From contig OZ237753.1 of NCBI GenBank assembly GCA_965178125.1, positions 744,001 to 808,000 of the forward strand: a stretch of 64,000 nucleotides of DNA. The letters are read 5' to 3'. Shown here one piece after another: positions 60,357 through 64,000 of the stretch. Positions within the stretch are counted from its first letter, which is position 1. Every line of letters begins with the position of its first letter. A program made the position numbers and the translations under genes. The notes beneath the pieces were generated by a model. That model was given only the letters and a program-made list of their open reading frames with translations. It had not been told where the DNA came from and ran no database searches. This stretch comes from Bilabrum cf. latius. Lineage: Eukaryota; Bigyra: Bicosoecida; Bigyra; Bicosoecida.

Positions 60357-62501
60357 ATGTCGCGTGCAGCAAGAGAGGAAGTCGAGAATGCAAGAATGAA
60401 GGGAATCCTGCCGCCGGAGCGAGATAAGAATGGGTAGCTCGTGAATCCGCATATTCCGGCGTTTATGTCGGCGGTCCCAATCTGGATGAAAAGCGATAGC
60501 GATGGCCCGAGCCTTCAGCATCAGCGATTGGAGAAGGCCCCCGAGAAAAGCACTGAGTATGAAAAGAAGCGAGACCCGTACGCGAGGTACGATCCGAAGC
60601 AGTACCGCGAGGTGATCCGGCGCTACGAGCGACTGGAAAAGGAACGTGAGCGGGTTCTCAAGGAGGCCAAGGAGTCCGGAAAGGCAGACGAAGCATCAAA
60701 GCCCGAGTCGGACGAACAGGTTGATATGGAACAGGAACTGCAGAGGTACTCGGAGGCGGTCAAAATGAACGTCCGGAACCTTAGGAAGCGCGAGGACACG
60801 GCCAAGTACTTGCTCAACCTATCCACGGCGCCCGAGTTTTTCTACGACGGCAAAGCGCGCTCGATGCGAAGCAATCCGTTCCCGAATTCCAAGCCTGGGG
60901 AGCACGAGTACGAAGGCGACCTGATGTACGAGGGGACTGGCGAGGCCCCGCAGCTGGTGAGCGCACAGGCCTTCGCCTTCGACGCCCAGCAGCACGGCGT
61001 GGACACGCACGTGTTCGCAACCCCCACTGCGCTCTCCCTCATGATGACGGACCACGACAAGAAGAAAGAGGAGGCCAAGAAAGCCAGGGCGAGGGCCATC
61101 CAGGAGGCATACGGCAGCTCGGGGGCAGCCGCGCGGGCCACCGATGGGTCCCTCCGCCCCGCCGGCTCCGAGGCAGCCCCCGGGGCCCTCAGCGTCCCCC
61201 GCTCGCTTCTCATGGGCCAGTCGGGCGCATACGTGGAGTATGACGCGGAGGGCCGGCCCGTGGTCGGGGGCGGCGCCGCGCGGAGCGGTTCCGCATCCTC
61301 GTCGTCTGGCGGCAAGGGGAAGGGATAGGGCACCGAGCAGAGCTAGGGACCAGCCAGGAGCAAATGGCCCGAGGACCGGCGCGAGTTTGGCCACCGGGCG
61401 GTGTGGGGGTCCTGGTGCTGCCCGGTGACTCGCCGGTGGGGGTACGCCTGCTGCTTCTGCTCCGAGAGGGGGGCCCCTTGCGCGGGGCTGGCGGGGCGGG
61501 CGGCGTGGCGGCTGGCGGCGAGACTGAAAGGGGCTTCGATCCCAGGGGATGCGCCGGGGGCTCTGGAGGCGGCTCGGGCGCGGCGGCGGGTCAGGGAACA
61601 ATCGCAGGGTGGTGTGACAGCTGCAAGCGCAGGTGCAGGTGCGGGCACACGCGCGGGTTCGGGCGCAGATGCCATGCCTCAGCACCCCCGGCTCAACACC
61701 GCTCGTTCGGGGGCCGGGTTTGACGGGGAAGAGCAGGACGAGGACGGGCCGGGAGGCAGCGGCAGCCGTGGCCCCAGCCTAGCGGAGCAGGTGCGCGAGG
61801 CGAGGGCGAGGGGGGAGGCTGTCCCCGAGGTGGGGTCATTCCGAGAGGCGGCTCGCAAGGAGGTGAAGGAGGTTTGGGGAACAAAGGGGGGTCGCGGGGG
61901 GGACGCTGATGGGGGCTTGGATGGGGGCGCATCGCTGGGTTAGAAGCGCGGGGGCGCCGTTCTCGGGAACGCTGCTATCGACCTTGGGGGTGGGAGGGGG
62001 GGGCAGGCGCTACTCGACTCCATCAAGGACTCGGATGATAAGTTCCGCAACATGGGCGGCGCCGCGCGGAGTGCCCCTGGGCTGGATCGCAGCGGCGTGC
62101 ATCAGGCCCTGGAGCAGGAAAAGGCGAGGCAGCGAGCGACCGAGGCCGAGGCAGGCCAAGGGGGGACGGCTGCAGGGCCTCGGTTCGGGGCGGGGAGGGA
62201 GCTCGGGCAGAAGGCCAAGAGGGGCTGGGCGGGCAGGGAACAAGGGGGTGCCGGCGGCGGGGGGGATTCCTCGAGCGAGGAAGAGGAGGATGACGGAACC
62301 TCGGGCGCCGCGCGAAGGATCGCCGCGAAGCGCCGGCGGAAGGCCATCCGGGACGCGGTCCGCAGGGGCTTGGATCCCGAGACCGCGGCACGGCGCGTGG
62401 ATGGGGCCGCTTCCGGCAGTGGGGATGGTCGCACGGCGGAGGAAAAAGAGGCAGAGATGCTGCTGCAAAGGAGACCCGAGGATCCGATGGCCCAGGGGTG
62501 A
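60357..62501 (+). CDS. SLU7: Pre-mRNA splicing factor SLU7, zinc knuckle absent
   Basis: 714 residues in one exon, stop TGA. SLU7 acts in the second catalytic step of splicing and holds the 3' splice site. Family blocks in order: ERDKNG-Q-LVNPHIPAFMS with SLQHQR; YDPKQYREVIRRYERLEKE; MNVRNLRKREDTAKYLLNL with ARSMRSNPFP; SAQAFAFDAQQHGVDTHVF; SGAYVEYDAEG; and GHRAVWGSW with RRWGYACCF (WGSYWKEGRWGYKCCHSF in animals). Four TAG codons are in frame (60435, 61327, 61342, 61941). The CCHC zinc knuckle expected between HQR and the YDP block is absent: HQR is followed within about 12 residues by KKRDPYARYDP. The C-terminus beyond the WGS block is extended by about 250 residues of charged, Gly-rich sequence with basic stretches (AKRRRKAIRDAVRR). 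Confidence 0.9.
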
Positions 62502-62686
62502 GGTGATTCTGCGCCATTGGGTCCCATGCCAGATCCCGGATGTAGACTAGCATCCATATTTGGGAGCATTTGACACGATTGAGCGTATGCCAAGGCTGTG
62601 TCATTTCTGTGCAATATTGCCATCTCTCTGTACCGCTACAGGCAACCCCTCCCGGTGACCCGCGTGAATCGCCAGCACTTCTTTCT

Positions 62687-64000
62687 TCAGGTCCTGCCTG
62701 CCTCGGACCCAGCTCCACTGGCAGGCGGACTCTCTCCGCCGGATGGCTCCGACGTGTCGCCATCCTGAACGGCGTGCTCGTCTCCGTGGCTAGTAGTGGC
62801 ACCGTCGGGATGCTCGCCTGCGTTGCCGGGATCCTCTCCGCTCCCGGTTTTCCTGTCGAAATCGTCCCACCGAAGCTCCTGGTCCCACAAAACAACCCCG
62901 CCGGTGGAATCCGTAGCAAGCGGAGGCAGCGCAGATCGCCTCGAATTGGAATCGCCGTGATGCTCTGAAGACCGCATTTCTTCACCGCCATGTCCCGGGC
63001 TCGGCGAAGATCTGCTTGAAGCGGACTCGTGCGAAGACTCGCGGTGCCCCTCCGTGTCCGTGTCACCTTCCGCCGCGTCGCTCGCAGCGTGAGAGGCTGT
63101 CGGCATGCCGTCTAAATTGCGGGCAACAGACCACGGAAAGGCGCTGGAAGGGTACTTTGCAGCGTTGCTAATGTCCTGTACGGAAGCACACTCGGGGGAC
63201 GGTGCCGCGGAGGCTTCCCGCGGCCCAGCCTATCTCTTGCTCCTCGAGCAGTTGCTTCGGTGCCGTTCCACGTCATCGAAGCTGAAGCTATCCCACGAAA
63301 CGACCTCCTCGAGGGCATACCTGGGTGTAGGCTCATCGCGTGATTCACTGTCTGCGGTGGAACTGTCACTCTGGTCGTCCTTCAATGGATACCCTGTGGC
63401 AATCACCATCGCAACGTCGAACCGCGGCGGCACCCCCAGCGCCTCTCGCACGGCCGGGCCGTGCAATCCCTCCATGGGCGACGTTGCGAGTCCAGCCGCC
63501 TCGCAAGCGAGAAAGTAGTATCCTGCCAATATGCCAGCTTGCTTTAGCGCCCAACCTTCGGCAGAGTGCGCAGTCGGTATCCTGTTTGGCCCCAGCACGG
63601 CAGATGCAACCAGCAATGCGGCCCGCTTGATTTCCTGGGCCTACGGGCCGAGCGCACCCCCGACTAACACGGCTATTTTTTCGCCCAACCCATCAATGTA
63701 TGCGGCTGGCTTCTGTCCGGCAGCTCGTTCCAGCGCCTCCAACCGGTGCAGCGTTCGCACCGCCTCCTTGTCTGCAAGAAGCACGACTGAAGCCGGGGCT
63801 TCCAGCACTCGCTTCGCGTTGGCACCAGGCATGCAATTTGCTATTGCTCGCTTTGTCTCTTCCTTAGATGCAACCACGAAGCGCCAAGGTTGCAAATTGA
63901 AACTCGAAGGTGCTCGTAGAGATACTTGAAGAACTTGTTTCAGCACCTGTGGATCCAACTATTGCTTGGTATCAAATATATGCACTGACTTCCTGTCTTT
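62687..64000 (-). CDS. Nitroreductase-family protein with long acidic tail (5' end beyond window)
   Basis: At least 437 residues are visible; the N-terminus runs off the right edge and the stop is TGA at 62687. The nitroreductase fold is clear: RKSVHIFDTKQ-Q-LDPQVLK, the FMN-site segment LRAPSSFNLQPWRFVVA, then GWALKQAGILAGYYFLA with CEAAGLATSPMEG and FDVAMVIATGYP. Members are FMN-dependent NAD(P)H oxidoreductases; the substrate here is unknown. TAG codons occur at 63959, 63641 and 63230. After the domain comes an acidic Ser-rich tail of about 200 residues, with two similar short motifs, VVSWDSFSFDDVER and VVLWDQELRWDDFDR. It is convergent with SLU7, with 185 bp between stops. Confidence 0.85.

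Noticed and set aside
61327-61943. Treating the SLU7 C-terminal half as a separate gene
   Set aside because: The WGSW/RRWGYACC block is the SLU7 C-terminal signature, and it is in frame with the upstream part through TAG codons only.

Overview
This window is eukaryotic nuclear DNA from a flagellated protist. The evidence is spliceosomal GT-AG introns, an intraflagellar-transport subunit, a NEK kinase, a myosin, a GAF/cyclic-nucleotide phosphodiesterase, Listerin, the spliceosome factor SLU7 and very large surface proteins. Genes are GC-rich and densely packed, with few, short introns that all lie at 5' ends. I cannot name the lineage.

The key to reading the window is that UAG is a sense codon, most likely glutamine, while UAA and UGA remain stops. 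About 80 in-frame TAG codons interrupt otherwise perfect reading frames in at least 13 genes, and every visible gene end is TGA (12) or TAA (2). In the NEK kinase, TAG sits where NEK6/7 have the Gln of their YFVQLC segment. In the IFT57 part, TAG sits where IFT57 has the Gln of its conserved GEQF segment. Read with the standard code, almost every gene here would look like a string of fragments.

Layout. 1-8629 (-): 5' part of a giant secreted FG-GAP/mucin-like protein made of near-identical 2,712-bp repeats, running off the left edge. 8630-11320: gene-free as far as I can see. 11321-18589 (-): Listerin (LTN1). 18790-20955 (-): four-CBS protein with a mitochondrial-type leader. 21369-21817 (-): small type III membrane protein. 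22164-22722 (+): small tail-anchored RAMP4/SERP1-like protein. 22806-23597 (-): HAD phosphatase. 23770-28610 (-): unconventional myosin. 28886-29752 (+): WW + R3H (SPAG7-like). 30019-39051 (+): triple-GAF cyclic-nucleotide phosphodiesterase of about 2,920 residues. 39256-40710 (+): unknown protein with a mitochondrial-type leader. 40856-42625 (+): MIT-domain protein. 42786-46716 (-): a NEK6/7-like kinase fused to IFT57. 47501-59815 (+): 4,104-residue type I membrane protein (RCC1-like, FG-GAP, GCC2/3-like, cadherin, Cys-rich and a novel six-copy repeat). 60357-62501 (+): SLU7 without its zinc knuckle. 62687-64000 (-): nitroreductase-family protein running off the right edge.

How the genes fit together. 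Several point to flagellar and signalling biology: NEK-IFT57, the GAF-phosphodiesterase, and a SPAG7 homologue. The two giant extracellular proteins share FG-GAP calcium-binding architecture and probably belong to one adhesion or surface-coat family. The rest are housekeeping. The most interesting items are the UAG reassignment, the NEK-IFT57 fusion, the undescribed RETRRSN repeat and the SLU7 that lacks its knuckle.
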